In this document: piece by piece, positions 54,300 to 62,636 of the stretch | Layout of the letters: every line of letters starts with the position of its first letter | Numbering within the stretch: the stretch's first letter is position 1 | Source of the DNA: Priestia flexa NBRC 15715 | GTDB taxonomy: Bacteria > Bacillota > Bacilli > Bacillales > Bacillaceae_H | Direction: 5' to 3' | Length of the DNA stretch: 64,000 bases | NCBI RefSeq assembly: GCF_001591565.1 | Contig: NZ_BCVD01000002.1 | Span: 1-64,000 of the forward strand | Made by a program: the position numbers and the translations under genes | Notes under the pieces: model-generated | Database searches by the model: none | The model's input: the letters and a program-made list of their open reading frames with translations, nothing else | What the model was told of the DNA's origin: nothing

Positions 54300-54720
54300 A
54301 CTCTTTGCCTTTTTTAGCGTTTTCATAAGCTGCATGCCATTCCGGCAACTGCTTTCGAATGGAAATCGGCTTGAAGTTTTCTTTTTTCACGCAAACATGC
54401 GAAGAAGTTCCAGTTAGAGCAATACTTCCATCTGGCGTTATAATTTCATATCCATACACAACGCGCAAGCCATCATAATAATCAAGCCACGTTTGAATTT
54501 TAGCTGTTTCTCCGTAATGAAGTGGCTTTTTATAGGAAACGTTAATGTCAATGACTGGTGATAAAATACCATCTTTCTCCATTTCAGCATAATTAAAGCC
54601 CAAATCTCGAATAAACTGCGTACGCCCTAATTCCATCCACACTAAGTAGTTTGCATGATACACTACGCCCATTTGGTCCGTTTCACTATAGCGTACATCA
54701 ATTTCTTTTATTGAAATCAT
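54298..54720 (-). CDS. yneP: Acyl-CoA thioesterase, 4HBT/YbgC type
   Basis: A 140-residue hot-dog-fold thioesterase. The signature RYSETDQMGVVYHANYLVWM includes the catalytic Asp, followed by FIRDLGFNYAEME and INVSYKKPLHYGE. YbgC-type members hydrolyse short or medium acyl-CoA. The gene corresponds to Bacillus yneP by sequence and place. It shares its terminator with convergent yneR. Confidence 0.9.
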   Translation of the reverse strand: MISIKEIDVRYSETDQMGVVYHANYLVWMELGRTQFIRDLGFNYAEMEKDGILSPVIDINVSYKKPLHYGETAKIQTWLDYYDGLRVVYGYEIITPDGSIALTGTSSHVCVKKENFKPISIRKQLPEWHAAYENAKKGKE

Positions 54721-54804
54721 GATTTTATTTCCTCCTACATCGCAATCATACGGGTACTATATTACCACAAATTGGTGTAGTTTCACTACTTATCGGCTCG
54801 CGTT

Positions 54805-56232
54805 TTAATACGTTGTGAAACTAAGCATCTTCTGGATACGATACAGCAATGTTTGAAAAATGGTCATTTTATTTTCATATTTTTCATACGGAAGAGTATA
54901 GGTTGCATCTTCGTTTCCCCATAAGCGTGTAAAATATTTATTCATTTCTTCCGAGATATCTTCGTCAGATCCTGCGGTAATTTTAATATTGGTTTCTAAA
55001 TTCAAGTCATCTAAATTACGCTTTGTAAAATTGGCTGATCCCCCAATGATCGTACTCTGGTCCTTTCCGCGAACAAATAGAGTTTTTGGATGATACTGTT
55101 CTTTGTCTGTGTTATACCATCGTACTTGTATTTTATTGCTTGAATCATCTAATAGCTCAGCAGCTACAGGGCGATTCGGAAGGCCAATTTTTTCTTGTCC
55201 AAAAGCATTGACGTTCGGGTCTAAAACAAGTCGGACTTTAGCTCCTTTATTTGACGATTGTACTAGCTTTTCTACAACTTTGCGATCAGCAAGATAAAAC
55301 ATACCTAGCCATACTTCATCCCCTGATTCTACTTGATCCAGTGTATTGAGGATTTCTTTATACACTTTTCCTTCCGTTAATAGCTGTACACCAATGTCAC
55401 CGCTCGGAGCTTTTTCATAGCTCAGCTTCGGGATTTGTACATCGCTCGAAAAATCGACAACTGCTTTTTCTGTTTTAACAATCTCACCAATGATATCTCC
55501 CTGCACTTCAAAAGCCATATTGGAATGATAACCACTTGCATCGTGAGGGTTGGCTGATGAAATAACGGCTGTCTTATCAGTAGCTACAACTTTCCGATGG
55601 TTAGCTTTTACATTAAAAAGCTTTAAATAGGACCTCGCCGTAATTTTCGGTGCATTCTCACCAAATGGGTTGGAAAGCCATCCTTCTCCAGATTGTCCAA
55701 ACCACTGTAAAAAACTTCTCCAAACGCTTGAGTATAGAGGGTTGGAGTCTCTAAGCTTTGTAACATCTGTCTCAACAACCTTAATCCCCGCTCGTTTTAA
55801 TGATTCTAGCCACTCTGATTCATGTGAACCATACGTTGTATTTACCTCATCGGTAATGAAATAGATGTCTACGTTTGGTTGCTCCTTTTTCTTTTCAATT
55901 AACTTTCTCGCTAGCGTATCGCTAATAGGTGGATAGGTTTCACCTTGGTCATAGTAGCCGTTAAATAAGAACATATCCATAACGATAAAGTTTTCTGCAT
56001 TGTCAATCGCTTCAAAAATCCGCCGAAAAATTTGCTGCTCGCTTTTAACTTCATCACCGCTTTGATAAGTTAAGTCATATAACAGCGATACGTCCTTTAC
56101 GTAGTGTACGTTTCCTTCGTATGAAACGCCTTCAGGTAGCGGCTTATATGTATGATAGCATGCGACAATTGTCAGTAATAATATAAGTGCAAGCATGAGA
56201 TATGTTGCTTTTTTTGTTAATAGGCGCCCCAC
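54805..56232 (-). CDS. Membrane-anchored phospholipase D-like protein
   Basis: A 475-residue protein with an N-terminal membrane anchor (ATYLMLALILLLTIVACY) and two phospholipase D HKD motifs: NHRKVVATDKTAVISSANPH near residue 210 and YHPKTLFVRGKDQSTIIGGS near residue 385. It is similar to cardiolipin synthases but has one anchor rather than two, so the active site is probably outside. Substrates could be phospholipids or nucleic acid; the lipid role is favoured. Confidence 0.83.
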   Translation of the reverse strand: MGRLLTKKATYLMLALILLLTIVACYHTYKPLPEGVSYEGNVHYVKDVSLLYDLTYQSGDEVKSEQQIFRRIFEAIDNAENFIVMDMFLFNGYYDQGETYPPISDTLARKLIEKKKEQPNVDIYFITDEVNTTYGSHESEWLESLKRAGIKVVETDVTKLRDSNPLYSSVWRSFLQWFGQSGEGWLSNPFGENAPKITARSYLKLFNVKANHRKVVATDKTAVISSANPHDASGYHSNMAFEVQGDIIGEIVKTEKAVVDFSSDVQIPKLSYEKAPSGDIGVQLLTEGKVYKEILNTLDQVESGDEVWLGMFYLADRKVVEKLVQSSNKGAKVRLVLDPNVNAFGQEKIGLPNRPVAAELLDDSSNKIQVRWYNTDKEQYHPKTLFVRGKDQSTIIGGSANFTKRNLDDLNLETNIKITAGSDEDISEEMNKYFTRLWGNEDATYTLPYEKYENKMTIFQTLLYRIQKMLSFTTY

Positions 56233-56296
56233 CAGTTCTCCTCCTCATAAGTAGTATCAGCTGTTTATTCCCTTTCCTTGTTCATTAGAAACATAA

Positions 56297-56334
56297 AAGA
56301 AACATAAAGGCCAATTCTGGCCTTTATGTTTCTT
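56297..56334. terminator. Terminator of tlp
   Basis: A perfect 17-bp stem with a 4-nt loop (AAGAAACATAAAGGCCA and its complement). It overlaps the tlp stop codon. Confidence 0.88.
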
Positions 56335-56578
56335 AGTTAGTCGAATTAGGATATCCTTCTTCACGAGCTTTAGATTCGTCTTGAATTTCATTGCGCATTG
56401 CCTCTATACTTACTTCTCGATTATGATTTTTTTGCTCAATTTTCGCACGCTCTTCTCCAGTCGCTCGCGTCATTGTAGCCTCAGCTTTTTCGATATTATC
56501 AATCGTGTTTTGAACCATTGATTGTAAGCGTTCTACATTGTTGCTACGATCATCTGGGTTTGGTTTACTCCATGTCAT
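56333..56578 (-). CDS. tlp: Small acid-soluble spore protein Tlp
   Basis: An 81-residue spore protein of the Tlp (thioredoxin-like protein) family: MTWSKPNPDDRSNNVERLQS at the start and a long charged helix (IEKAEATMTRATGEERAKIE). Tlp accumulates in the forespore. The start is ATG 56578 with AAAGGAGG upstream; the open frame extends to 56812, but that part is not Tlp sequence. A sigma-G-like promoter lies 40 bases upstream. It follows sspN, as in Bacillus, though with a terminator between. Confidence 0.93.
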   Translation of the reverse strand: MTWSKPNPDDRSNNVERLQSMVQNTIDNIEKAEATMTRATGEERAKIEQKNHNREVSIEAMRNEIQDESKAREEGYPNSTN

Positions 56579-56617
56579 AGTAAAATCCTCCTTTAAAATC
56601 CTTTTTTTGTACATCTC

Positions 56618-56647
56618 TAGTATGCAGCGGTTTTTTCTTTGTATAAG
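56618..56647 (-). promoter_or_regulatory. Candidate sigma-G promoter of tlp
   Basis: On the minus strand CTTATA, a 17-bp spacer, and CATACTA, a perfect sigma-G -10 (CATWHTA). The -35 matches 4 of 6. Position relative to tlp fits. Confidence 0.6.
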
Positions 56648-56671
56648 TGGAAAATAACACCCTTTTAAAAC

Positions 56672-56699
56672 AAAAAAAAAGTCGCTGTTCAGCGACTTT
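56672..56699 (-). terminator. Terminator of sspN
   Basis: AAAGTCGCTG-AA-CAGCGACTTT followed by nine T on the minus strand. Confidence 0.9.
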
Positions 56700-56843
56700 C
56701 TATTCTCCCTTTGTTTGAATAACCTGAGGGTGTTTTCCTGATTTATCTTGCATTTTCTTGCCATTGTTACCACCGGCTTCTCGCGGCTGAGTGCCAATGT
56801 GGTCAGGTACAAAACGTTTGGCGAATTTCTTCGGATTTCCCAT
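56700..56843 (-). CDS. sspN: Small acid-soluble spore protein N
   Basis: A 47-residue SspN. It reads [20 protein letters not shown], then the Gly/Lys-rich tail ending VIQTKGE. SspN is a forespore minor SASP of unknown precise role. GGAGGGG precedes the ATG. Its place beside tlp and near acnA is the Bacillus order. Confidence 0.92.
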   Translation of the reverse strand: MGNPKKFAKRFVPDHIGTQPREAGGNNGKKMQDKSGKHPQVIQTKGE

Positions 56844-56886
56844 GTTAACCCCTCCTTGCTGTTACTGTAACCAGTTTCAGAAGGAA

Positions 56887-57030
56887 CTATTCAGCCTTTT
56901 CAAGCATACGTTTTTCTAGACGCTCTTCAATCGCAAGCTCAATTCGCTCGATCTCTTGTTGGTCTTCTAACAACTTGCTTTTATTCTCTCTTACTAACTC
57001 TTCAAACGTGCGTTTATTTACTCTTCTCAT
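56887..57030 (-). CDS. FbpB-family small basic protein
   Basis: A 47-residue basic, helical protein (MRRVNKRTFEELVRENKSKL, then EIERIELAIEERLEKRM). It resembles the Fur-regulated basic proteins FbpB/FbpC of Bacillus, proposed helpers of the iron-sparing sRNA FsrA. AGGTGA stands 5 nt before the start. No clear Fur box is seen upstream, so iron control is not established. It precedes sspN on the same strand, 44 bases apart. Confidence 0.65.
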   Translation of the reverse strand: MRRVNKRTFEELVRENKSKLLEDQQEIERIELAIEERLEKRMLEKAE

Positions 57031-57251
57031 CTTTATCACCTATCCTTTTTAATTTTTGAAAAGTCTGAAAAATAACTATACAATAAATTACTATTATTTT
57101 TGCCATAATCCTTCACATTAAACCTAAAAAATTCAAAATGCTCCAAATTTGATCATTTTTTTGTTAAAACACGTAGCTTTTTCTAAAGTAAAGATCGATT
57201 TTTGAGCATACTTTCTATACGAACATGCCTATGAAAAGGTTTCATTTTATT

Positions 57252-57283
57252 CACAAAAAAAAGCAGCCATTATGAGCTGCTTT
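57252..57283 (-). terminator. Terminator of the YneN-like gene
   Basis: AAAGCAGC / GCTGCTTT around 8 nt, with seven or more T on the minus strand; the stop codon is in the loop. Confidence 0.88.
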
Positions 57284-57863
57284 CAGACGCAAAGGTCTCC
57301 ATTTGTTCTAGCGTCATTGGTCCGTTAATACGCTTAACAATTTTACCTTTTTCATTAATAAAGTATGAAGTTGGGATTGTCATCACACGATATGCTTTCG
57401 TAGCTACCTCATCTTTTTCATCTAGAAGCACTTGAAACGATAGTTTGTTTTCTTTTAAAAAGGTTGAAACACTTTGTTTACTACCTTCAGACGACGTTAA
57501 ATTTACAGCTAGGATATGAACTTCCTTTCCTGATGTGTCGTGAAACTGCTGCATAGCTGGCATTTCTTCTTTACAAGGAGGGCACCACGTAGCCCAAAAA
57601 TTCAAGATAATCTTTTTTCCTTTAAAGTCTGATAACTGAACTGATTTACCTTGTGTATCCTTTAACGTAAACGGAGGAGCTTGATCTCCAGGTTCTAAAC
57701 CATACGGCTCTCCATTTGCTACTTCAGCTTGTCCTTCTTTTATGTTCAAGTCTTCATACGATGATAACTTTTCTCCTTCATCATCTTTTGGTGCTAAAGC
57801 TTGCCACGCTGCAAAGCTTGCAAAGCCTACCAGTAAAAGTGTTGCTATAACTTTTTTTAGCAT
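57270..57863 (-). CDS. yneN: Membrane-anchored thioredoxin-like protein (YneN/ResA type)
   Basis: A 197-residue TlpA-like thiol-disulfide oxidoreductase. An N-terminal anchor (VIATLLLVGFASFAAWQAL) is followed by an extracytoplasmic thioredoxin fold with the active site ATWCPPCKEEMPAMQQ and the cis-proline in RVMTIPTSYFI. It keeps cysteines of exported proteins reduced, as ResA does in cytochrome c maturation. It lies next to acnA as yneN does in Bacillus. Confidence 0.9.
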   Translation of the reverse strand: MLKKVIATLLLVGFASFAAWQALAPKDDEGEKLSSYEDLNIKEGQAEVANGEPYGLEPGDQAPPFTLKDTQGKSVQLSDFKGKKIILNFWATWCPPCKEEMPAMQQFHDTSGKEVHILAVNLTSSEGSKQSVSTFLKENKLSFQVLLDEKDEVATKAYRVMTIPTSYFINEKGKIVKRINGPMTLEQMETFASESSS

Positions 57864-58002
57864 TATGCTTACTCCTTTCAGCCAGCTTCTATGAAATTAC
57901 AGACCCTTTTTCTTTATATATGTACAAGAACATGCAAAATCATCCTAAAATGTGAATCTTTTATTATCATACCATATCTGAAAGCGTTTTATGAAAAACG
58001 AA

Positions 58003-58029
58003 AAGAAAAACGCACCTTAAAAAGGTGCG
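58003..58029 (-). terminator. Terminator of acnA
   Basis: CGCACCTT / AAGGTGCG stem with a T-rich tract on the minus strand. Confidence 0.82.
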
Positions 58030-58040
58030 CTTCTGCTATC

Positions 58041-60761
58041 TTATGCGTGCGTTTTTGATTGAAGCTTATCGCGTAGTACCATCTGTAAGATACCACCATG
58101 ACGGTAGTAATCAATTTCAACTTCGCTATCAAAACGAACTAATACGTCGAACTCTTTTTTGTTCCCAGCTTCATCCGTTGCAGTAACTTTTACAAAGTCA
58201 CGTGGTTTTACTGTTTCATCAATTTGAACACTAATTGTTTCAGTTCCAGTTAAGCCTAATGTTTCAGCGCTTTCGCCTTCTTTAAACTGAAGTGGAAGAA
58301 CACCCATTAACACAAGGTTTGAACGATGAATACGCTCAAAGCTTTCAGCGATAACCGTTTTAATACCAAGTAAGTTTGTTCCTTTAGCAGCCCAGTCACG
58401 AGAGCTTCCCATTCCGTAATCTTTACCTGCTAATACAACAAGACCTGTGTTTTCTTCTTTATACTTCATACAAGCATCGTAAATGCTCATCACTTTATTT
58501 TCAGGCCAGTACGTTGTCCAGCCACCTTCAGTACCTGGTGCAATTTGGTTTTTAATACGGATGTTTGCGAACGTACCGCGCATCATTACCTCGTGGTTAC
58601 CACGACGAGATCCGTATGAGTTAAAGTCTCTTGGCTCAACGCCTTTATCTTGTAGATACAGGCCAGCTGGTGATGATTTTGCAATTGAACCTGCTGGTGA
58701 AATATGGTCTGTTGTTACAGAATCTCCAAACTTCGCTATAACACGCAGGTCATTTAATGCTTCTACCTCACCTGGCTCTTCAGATAATCCCTCAAAGAAC
58801 GGCGGGTTTTGAATATATGTTGAGTCATTATCCCACGTGTAAAGCGCTTCTTCACTTGTTTCAATTTCGTTCCAACGCTCATTATCATCAAACACGCGAT
58901 CATACTCTTTACGGAACAATTCTGGCGTTACAGTTGCTTTTACTACTTCTTTAATCTCGTCTTGAGAAGGCCAGATATCGCTAAAGAATACTTCTTTACC
59001 GTCTGCTCCTACACCAATCGGATCTTTCTGCAGGTCAATATCAACTGTACCAGCAAGAGAATACGCTACAACAAGCGGTGGAGATGCTAAATAGTTTCCT
59101 TTTACAAGTTGGTGAATACGACCTTCAAAGTTACGGTTACCTGACAACACTGACGTAACTAATAAATCGTTATCTGCAATTGCTTGCTCGATTTCGGCTT
59201 CTAATGGACCAGAGTTTCCGATACATGTTGTACAGCCGTATCCAACTACGTTGTAACCAATTTTTTCAAGGTAAGGAAGTAAGCCTGAGCTTTGTAAATA
59301 GCCCGTTACAACTTTTGAACCTGGTGCTAATGATGTTTTTACGTAAGCCGGAACATCTAATCCTTTTTCAACTGCTTTTTTAGCTACTAAACCAGCCGCT
59401 ACTAATACGTATGGATTTGATGTATTTGTACAGCTTGTAATTGCAGCAATAGCAATTGCACCTGTTTTCATTGTTGTTTCTGTACCGTCAGCAAGCTTAA
59501 ATGTTACTTCTTTTTCTACATCAGAAGTACTTAAGCCAAAGCTTTGATTACTTACAGGAGCTATTAGCGCTTTTTTAAATTCACTTTGCATGTCTGAAAG
59601 TGGAATTAAATCTTGAGGACGCTTTGGACCTGAAAGGTTTGATTCAATTTCGGCTAAGTTAATTTCTACTACATCTGTAAACGTTGGCTCTACTGCATCT
59701 GGAGTATAGAATAAGCCGTTTTCTTTTGTATATTGTTCGACAACCTGAATATCAGCTTCATCACGACCCGTAAGACGCATATAGTCTAACGCTTCGCTAT
59801 CAACTGGGAAGAATCCACAGGTTGCTCCATATTCCGGTGCCATGTTAGCAATTGTTGCGCGATCTGCTAATGGAAGTTGAGCTACACCTGGTCCGAAGAA
59901 TTCAACAAATTTTCCAACAACACCTTTTTGACGAAGTACTTGCGTTACTTTTAAAGCAAGGTCTGTTGCTGTTGTACCATTTGGTAATTCACCAGTTAGC
60001 TTCACTCCAATAACTTCTGGTACTGGGAAATACGAAGGTTGACCAAGCATTCCTGCTTCTGCTTCAATACCACCAACGCCCCAACCTAGAACGCCAATAC
60101 CGTTAATCATTGTTGTATGAGAGTCAGTTCCGACCAATGTATCTGGAAACGCTAAGTACTCTCCGTTTTCTTCTACTGCATGGACTACGTTTGCTAAATA
60201 TTCTAAATTTACTTGGTGTACGATTCCTGTTGCAGGAGGTACAGCACGATAGTTATCAAATGATTTTTGAGCCCAGTTTAAGAACTTATAGCGCTCTGTG
60301 TTGCGTTGAAACTCAAGATCCATATTTACTCGTAAAGAATCTAATGTTCCCGCTTTATCTACTTGAACCGAGTGGTCAACTACGAGATCTACTGGAATTT
60401 CTGGATTAATTTTATCTGGGTCTCCACCTAAATCAGCCATTGCTTTACGTAAAGATGCTAAGTCAACAACTGCTGGTACACCTGTGAAGTCTTGAAGAAT
60501 AACTCGTGATGGCTTAAACGGCACATCTACTTCTTGAATTTCATCAGTTCCCCATTTTGCTAAATTTTCTACGTGCTCTTTTGTGATTACACGTCCGTCT
60601 ACTTGACGAAGAACGGATTCTAATAATACTTTAATTGAATACGGTAGTTTTGAAACTGCTCCTAAACCGGCTTCTTCTAATGCTTGTAAGCGGTAATAAT
60701 TATATGTGCTACCGTTAACTGTGAATGACGAACGAGCGTTAAAAACGTCTTTTTTAGTCAT
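58041..60761 (-). CDS. acnA: Aconitate hydratase
   Basis: A 906-residue aconitase A (CitB in B. subtilis) that isomerises citrate to isocitrate in the TCA cycle. It holds a 4Fe-4S cluster through Cys in [11 protein letters not shown] and the pair in [11 protein letters not shown]. The swivel domain has [15 protein letters not shown] near residue 790. In Bacillus it also acts as an iron-responsive RNA-binding protein. GGGGG precedes the start. A CcpC-type dyad lies in the leader region. Confidence 0.97.
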   Translation of the reverse strand: MTKKDVFNARSSFTVNGSTYNYYRLQALEEAGLGAVSKLPYSIKVLLESVLRQVDGRVITKEHVENLAKWGTDEIQEVDVPFKPSRVILQDFTGVPAVVDLASLRKAMADLGGDPDKINPEIPVDLVVDHSVQVDKAGTLDSLRVNMDLEFQRNTERYKFLNWAQKSFDNYRAVPPATGIVHQVNLEYLANVVHAVEENGEYLAFPDTLVGTDSHTTMINGIGVLGWGVGGIEAEAGMLGQPSYFPVPEVIGVKLTGELPNGTTATDLALKVTQVLRQKGVVGKFVEFFGPGVAQLPLADRATIANMAPEYGATCGFFPVDSEALDYMRLTGRDEADIQVVEQYTKENGLFYTPDAVEPTFTDVVEINLAEIESNLSGPKRPQDLIPLSDMQSEFKKALIAPVSNQSFGLSTSDVEKEVTFKLADGTETTMKTGAIAIAAITSCTNTSNPYVLVAAGLVAKKAVEKGLDVPAYVKTSLAPGSKVVTGYLQSSGLLPYLEKIGYNVVGYGCTTCIGNSGPLEAEIEQAIADNDLLVTSVLSGNRNFEGRIHQLVKGNYLASPPLVVAYSLAGTVDIDLQKDPIGVGADGKEVFFSDIWPSQDEIKEVVKATVTPELFRKEYDRVFDDNERWNEIETSEEALYTWDNDSTYIQNPPFFEGLSEEPGEVEALNDLRVIAKFGDSVTTDHISPAGSIAKSSPAGLYLQDKGVEPRDFNSYGSRRGNHEVMMRGTFANIRIKNQIAPGTEGGWTTYWPENKVMSIYDACMKYKEENTGLVVLAGKDYGMGSSRDWAAKGTNLLGIKTVIAESFERIHRSNLVLMGVLPLQFKEGESAETLGLTGTETISVQIDETVKPRDFVKVTATDEAGNKKEFDVLVRFDSEVEIDYYRHGGILQMVLRDKLQSKTHA

Positions 60762-60882
60762 TTCATTACCCCCTTAAATGCTATGTATAAAGGATTTTAC
60801 TTACCCCATCCTCTATTCCCTTCACCATCTATCTTAATATAATGTTATACATAAGTAAATAAAAAGAATGTTATTAATTTGC

Positions 60883-60897
60883 ATAAGTTTTTCTTAT
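60883..60897 (-). promoter_or_regulatory. Candidate CcpC-binding dyad upstream of acnA
   Basis: ATAAGTTTTTCTTAT is ATAA-N7-TTAT, the dyad recognised by CcpC, the LysR repressor of citB in Bacillus. Extra ATAA half-sites lie nearer the gene (60851-60854), like the second half-site at citB. Confidence 0.68.
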
Positions 60898-60979
60898 AAT
60901 ATAATCATTAACCACAAACATTTTCTAATAATTCATATTTCATCGACTTTTGTGCATATTAAAAATGGAGGTGAATAAA

Positions 60980-61129
60980 ATGGCTAATCATAAATCAAAG
61001 CACGTCATTCCTGGAGCTAACGCTGCTAGCGCTCAGGGAAAAGGAGCAGGTTACAATGAAGAATTTTCAAATGAGCCGCTAACTGAACAACAAAAGCAAA
61101 ATAATAAAAAACGCAAAAAAAATCAATGA
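60980..61129 (+). CDS. sspO: Small acid-soluble spore protein O
   Basis: A 49-residue SspO (CotK): [20 protein letters not shown] followed by a Gly/Asn-rich and Lys-rich tail. It is a minor forespore SASP. GGAGGTG is 6 nt before the ATG. It is divergent from acnA, as in Bacillus. A sigma-G-like pair (TTCATA, 17 bp, CATATTA) lies at 60932-60961 but so close that the start site would cut into the Shine-Dalgarno, so its function is doubtful. Confidence 0.92.
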   Translation: MANHKSKHVIPGANAASAQGKGAGYNEEFSNEPLTEQQKQNNKKRKKNQ

Positions 61130-61155
61130 GCTAGTTTAACATCGTGCTTTATCGT

Positions 61156-61170
61156 TCATAATGATTATCA
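61156..61170 (+). promoter_or_regulatory. Near-perfect Fur box
   Basis: TCATAATGATTATCA matches 14 of 15 positions of the Bacillus Fur consensus TGATAATNATTATCA. It overlaps a possible -10 (CATAAT) with TTTAAC 16 bp upstream. Confidence 0.72.
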
Positions 61171-61241
61171 GTGTTAGATAAGCACATACCTTAAACCTCA
61201 TGATTTCTAGCATAAAAAGCCATGTTTTCACATGGCTTTTT
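61169..61241 (+). ncRNA. Candidate Fur-controlled small RNA
   Basis: If the promoter at the Fur box is active, transcription would run about 73 nt to the terminator at 61214-61241, with no ORF. The segment includes a C/U-rich CATACCTTAAACCTC. The same terminator could instead simply end sspO and the convergent gene, so independent transcription is unproven. Confidence 0.3.
61214..61241. terminator. Bidirectional terminator
   Basis: AAAAAGCCATG / CATGGCTTTTT with a 6-nt loop and five A or T at each end. Confidence 0.88.
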
Positions 61242-61247
61242 GGCTAT

Positions 61248-61508
61248 TTATTCATTCACTTCGTTCATAATTCCCTGCAAGTCCTGCTGAAACTGTGTAA
61301 GCTGCTGACGCTGCGTTTCAGTAGCTGTTTCCAACGCATTGTTAATTTGTTCATATGTTTCATTAATTTCTTCTTTAAGAAGCTTTAGCTCATGCCCATA
61401 CGCCGCATCGTGTTTTACAATATTTGATTGTGCATACGCATCTAACGTTTGTTTATGGCCTTGTTGAGCTGCTTGAAAAGCCTGCTGACTATTTTTATGA
61501 TATGGCAT
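61248..61508 (-). CDS. Small coiled-coil protein of unknown function
   Basis: An 86-residue hydrophilic, Gln-rich and helical protein ([20 protein letters not shown], then [20 protein letters not shown]). I do not recognise the family. It lies among spore genes (sspO, sspP), and its composition resembles small spore or sporulation proteins. GGAGAG precedes the ATG. It ends at the terminator shared with sspO. Confidence 0.65.
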   Translation of the reverse strand: MPYHKNSQQAFQAAQQGHKQTLDAYAQSNIVKHDAAYGHELKLLKEEINETYEQINNALETATETQRQQLTQFQQDLQGIMNEVNE

Positions 61509-61658
61509 AATATCTCTCCTTTTTTACATTGTTCTGTTGTATTGTTTCATATCCCTCTGCTATTCATACCCCTCTTTTACAGGTTAAAAATGCCGAGCAT
61601 AGATGCTTCTATAATGAGCGACATTAAGAAAGAAGCAACGAAAAGGAGGAGCTTTCAT

Positions 61659-61802
61659 ATGAACAAAAACGATAGTAAAGACATGCATAAAAACGCACCT
61701 AAAGGACATCAAACTGGGCAACCTGAACCGCTTAGTGGATCTCATAAAGTAAAGAATCGTCAACATACTCGTCAAAAGCATAATAGCGGTCACGATATGT
61801 AA
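61659..61802 (+). CDS. sspP: Small acid-soluble spore protein P
   Basis: A 47-residue SspP (CotL): [20 protein letters not shown], then [19 protein letters not shown]. The KNAPKG and GQPEPL motifs define the family. AAGGAGG stands before the ATG. In Bacillus sspO and sspP form one forespore operon; here the coiled-coil gene lies between them on the opposite strand. A terminator shared with the next gene follows. Confidence 0.92.
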   Translation: MNKNDSKDMHKNAPKGHQTGQPEPLSGSHKVKNRQHTRQKHNSGHDM

Positions 61803-61830
61803 AAAAAGAGCCCTTAGCGGCTCTTTTTTT
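61802..61830. terminator. Bidirectional terminator after sspP
   Basis: AAAAAAAGAGCC / GGCTCTTTTTTT. The stop codon of the convergent 48-codon gene is in the loop. Confidence 0.9.
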
Positions 61831-61960
61831 GTTTATTAGCTTGCATCGCTTGAATTCCCTCTGGCAGCTCGTTATCTCTTTCTTCTGAAAGAGATAACGG
61901 CATAACTCCTGATAAAATTTCTGTTGTAACTTCATCATTTCTGCGTTCATTTCGAGTCAC
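61814..61960 (-). CDS. 48-residue hypothetical protein
   Basis: A short ORF from GTG 61960 reading MTRNERRNDEVTTEILSGVM, then PLSLSEERDNELPEGIQAMQ and a basic tail. AAAGGAAA lies upstream. The sequence is protein-like and its stop is set in the terminator, as for other genes here. A longer overlapping frame (61732-61950) was rejected because it runs into sspP. A perfect 13-bp hairpin lies inside the gene. Function unknown. Confidence 0.55.
   Translation of the reverse strand: MTRNERRNDEVTTEILSGVMPLSLSEERDNELPEGIQAMQANKQKKSR
61870..61899. repeat. Perfect 13-bp inverted repeat inside the 48-codon gene
   Basis: CGTTATCTCTTTC-TTCT-GAAAGAGATAACG, arms 13 bp, loop 4 nt. It encodes the LSLSEERDNE part of the protein. 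Confidence 0.6.
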
Positions 61961-61989
61961 AGTATCTTTTCCTTTCTATACATCATTTC

Positions 61990-62015
61990 ACAATCTTTGA
62001 AAGCTTGCATATGAT
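61990..62015 (+). promoter_or_regulatory. Candidate sigma-K promoter of cotM
   Basis: AC, a 16-bp spacer, and CATATGAT fit the sigma-K pattern (AC-N16/17-CATANNNTA, the final A replaced by G). It lies 40 bases before the start codon. CotM is a mother-cell coat protein in Bacillus. Confidence 0.5.
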
Positions 62016-62054
62016 GGTTATGGAAGAACGTGTATCATAACGGAGGAAACAAGT

Positions 62055-62498
62055 ATGAACAACAAACATTCTAAAAACGATTGCTCAAAAAGTTTTCAAG
62101 AACTGCTAGAGTTAATTTTGGAAAATCCTTTTATGAGCTATTTAGATTATGATTCTGTTCGCGCAGATTTATTCGAAACGGAAGATACTTATATTGTGGA
62201 AATAGAGCTTGTTGGCTATCATCCTCACCATATCCATGTATCAGTTGAATTACAAACTCTTCTTCTTGTAGCAACAAAGCAAGTGAGCTATGAGCAATAT
62301 GATGATAAACGGCATACGTCTCAAAAAGCTTTACGTGAGGAAAAAATTGAAAAAACAATTGATTTTCCTTTTTTGTTAACCAATAAAAAAATTGTCGGAA
62401 CCCTTCAGAATTCCATACTAGAAATTACCATTTACAAAAACTCCAACGTGACTTCTCCCACTGCTTATGTTCCTATCCAACCCTTCTTCAGCGAATAA
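62055..62498 (+). CDS. cotM: Spore coat protein CotM (Hsp20/alpha-crystallin-like)
   Basis: A 147-residue protein with an alpha-crystallin core (VRADLFETEDTYIVEIELVG at the start of the domain; KIEKTIDFPFLLTNKKIVGT and LEITIYK at its end). B. subtilis cotM is also an Hsp20-like coat gene next to sspP and sspO, so both sequence and place agree. GGAGG precedes the ATG, and a sigma-K-like promoter is upstream. A general small heat-shock protein is the alternative. Confidence 0.83.
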   Translation: MNNKHSKNDCSKSFQELLELILENPFMSYLDYDSVRADLFETEDTYIVEIELVGYHPHHIHVSVELQTLLLVATKQVSYEQYDDKRHTSQKALREEKIEKTIDFPFLLTNKKIVGTLQNSILEITIYKNSNVTSPTAYVPIQPFFSE

Positions 62499-62541
62499 AC
62501 TCTATTCAAATGCTCTCTTAAATTGTTTATTTAGAACATAG

Positions 62542-62581
62542 ATTAATTAAGGCTATTTACGTTTTAATAGTCTTAATTAAT
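62542..62581. repeat. 16-bp inverted repeat between cotM and ku
   Basis: Arms ATTAATTAAGGCTATT (62542-62557) and AATAGTCTTAATTAAT (62566-62581) with one G-U pair and an 8-nt loop. No T-tract follows, so it is not a standard terminator. Confidence 0.5.
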
Positions 62582-62636
62582 GATGTACATATCTTCTCTT
62601 CCTCGTTGCACACTATAGAAAAAAAGAGGTGATCCT

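Noticed and set aside
56579..56812. Upstream extension of the tlp reading frame (159 residues in total)
   Set aside because: The added sequence is not Tlp-like and crosses the sspN terminator; the ATG at 56578 has a clear AAAGGAGG.
60932..60961. Sigma-G promoter for sspO
   Set aside because: Good hexamers, but the predicted start site falls in the ribosome binding site; noted only within the sspO entry.
61732..61950. 72-residue minus-strand frame overlapping sspP
   Set aside because: It overlaps sspP in antisense and has no ribosome binding site; the 48-codon frame at 61814-61960 in the other register is more protein-like.
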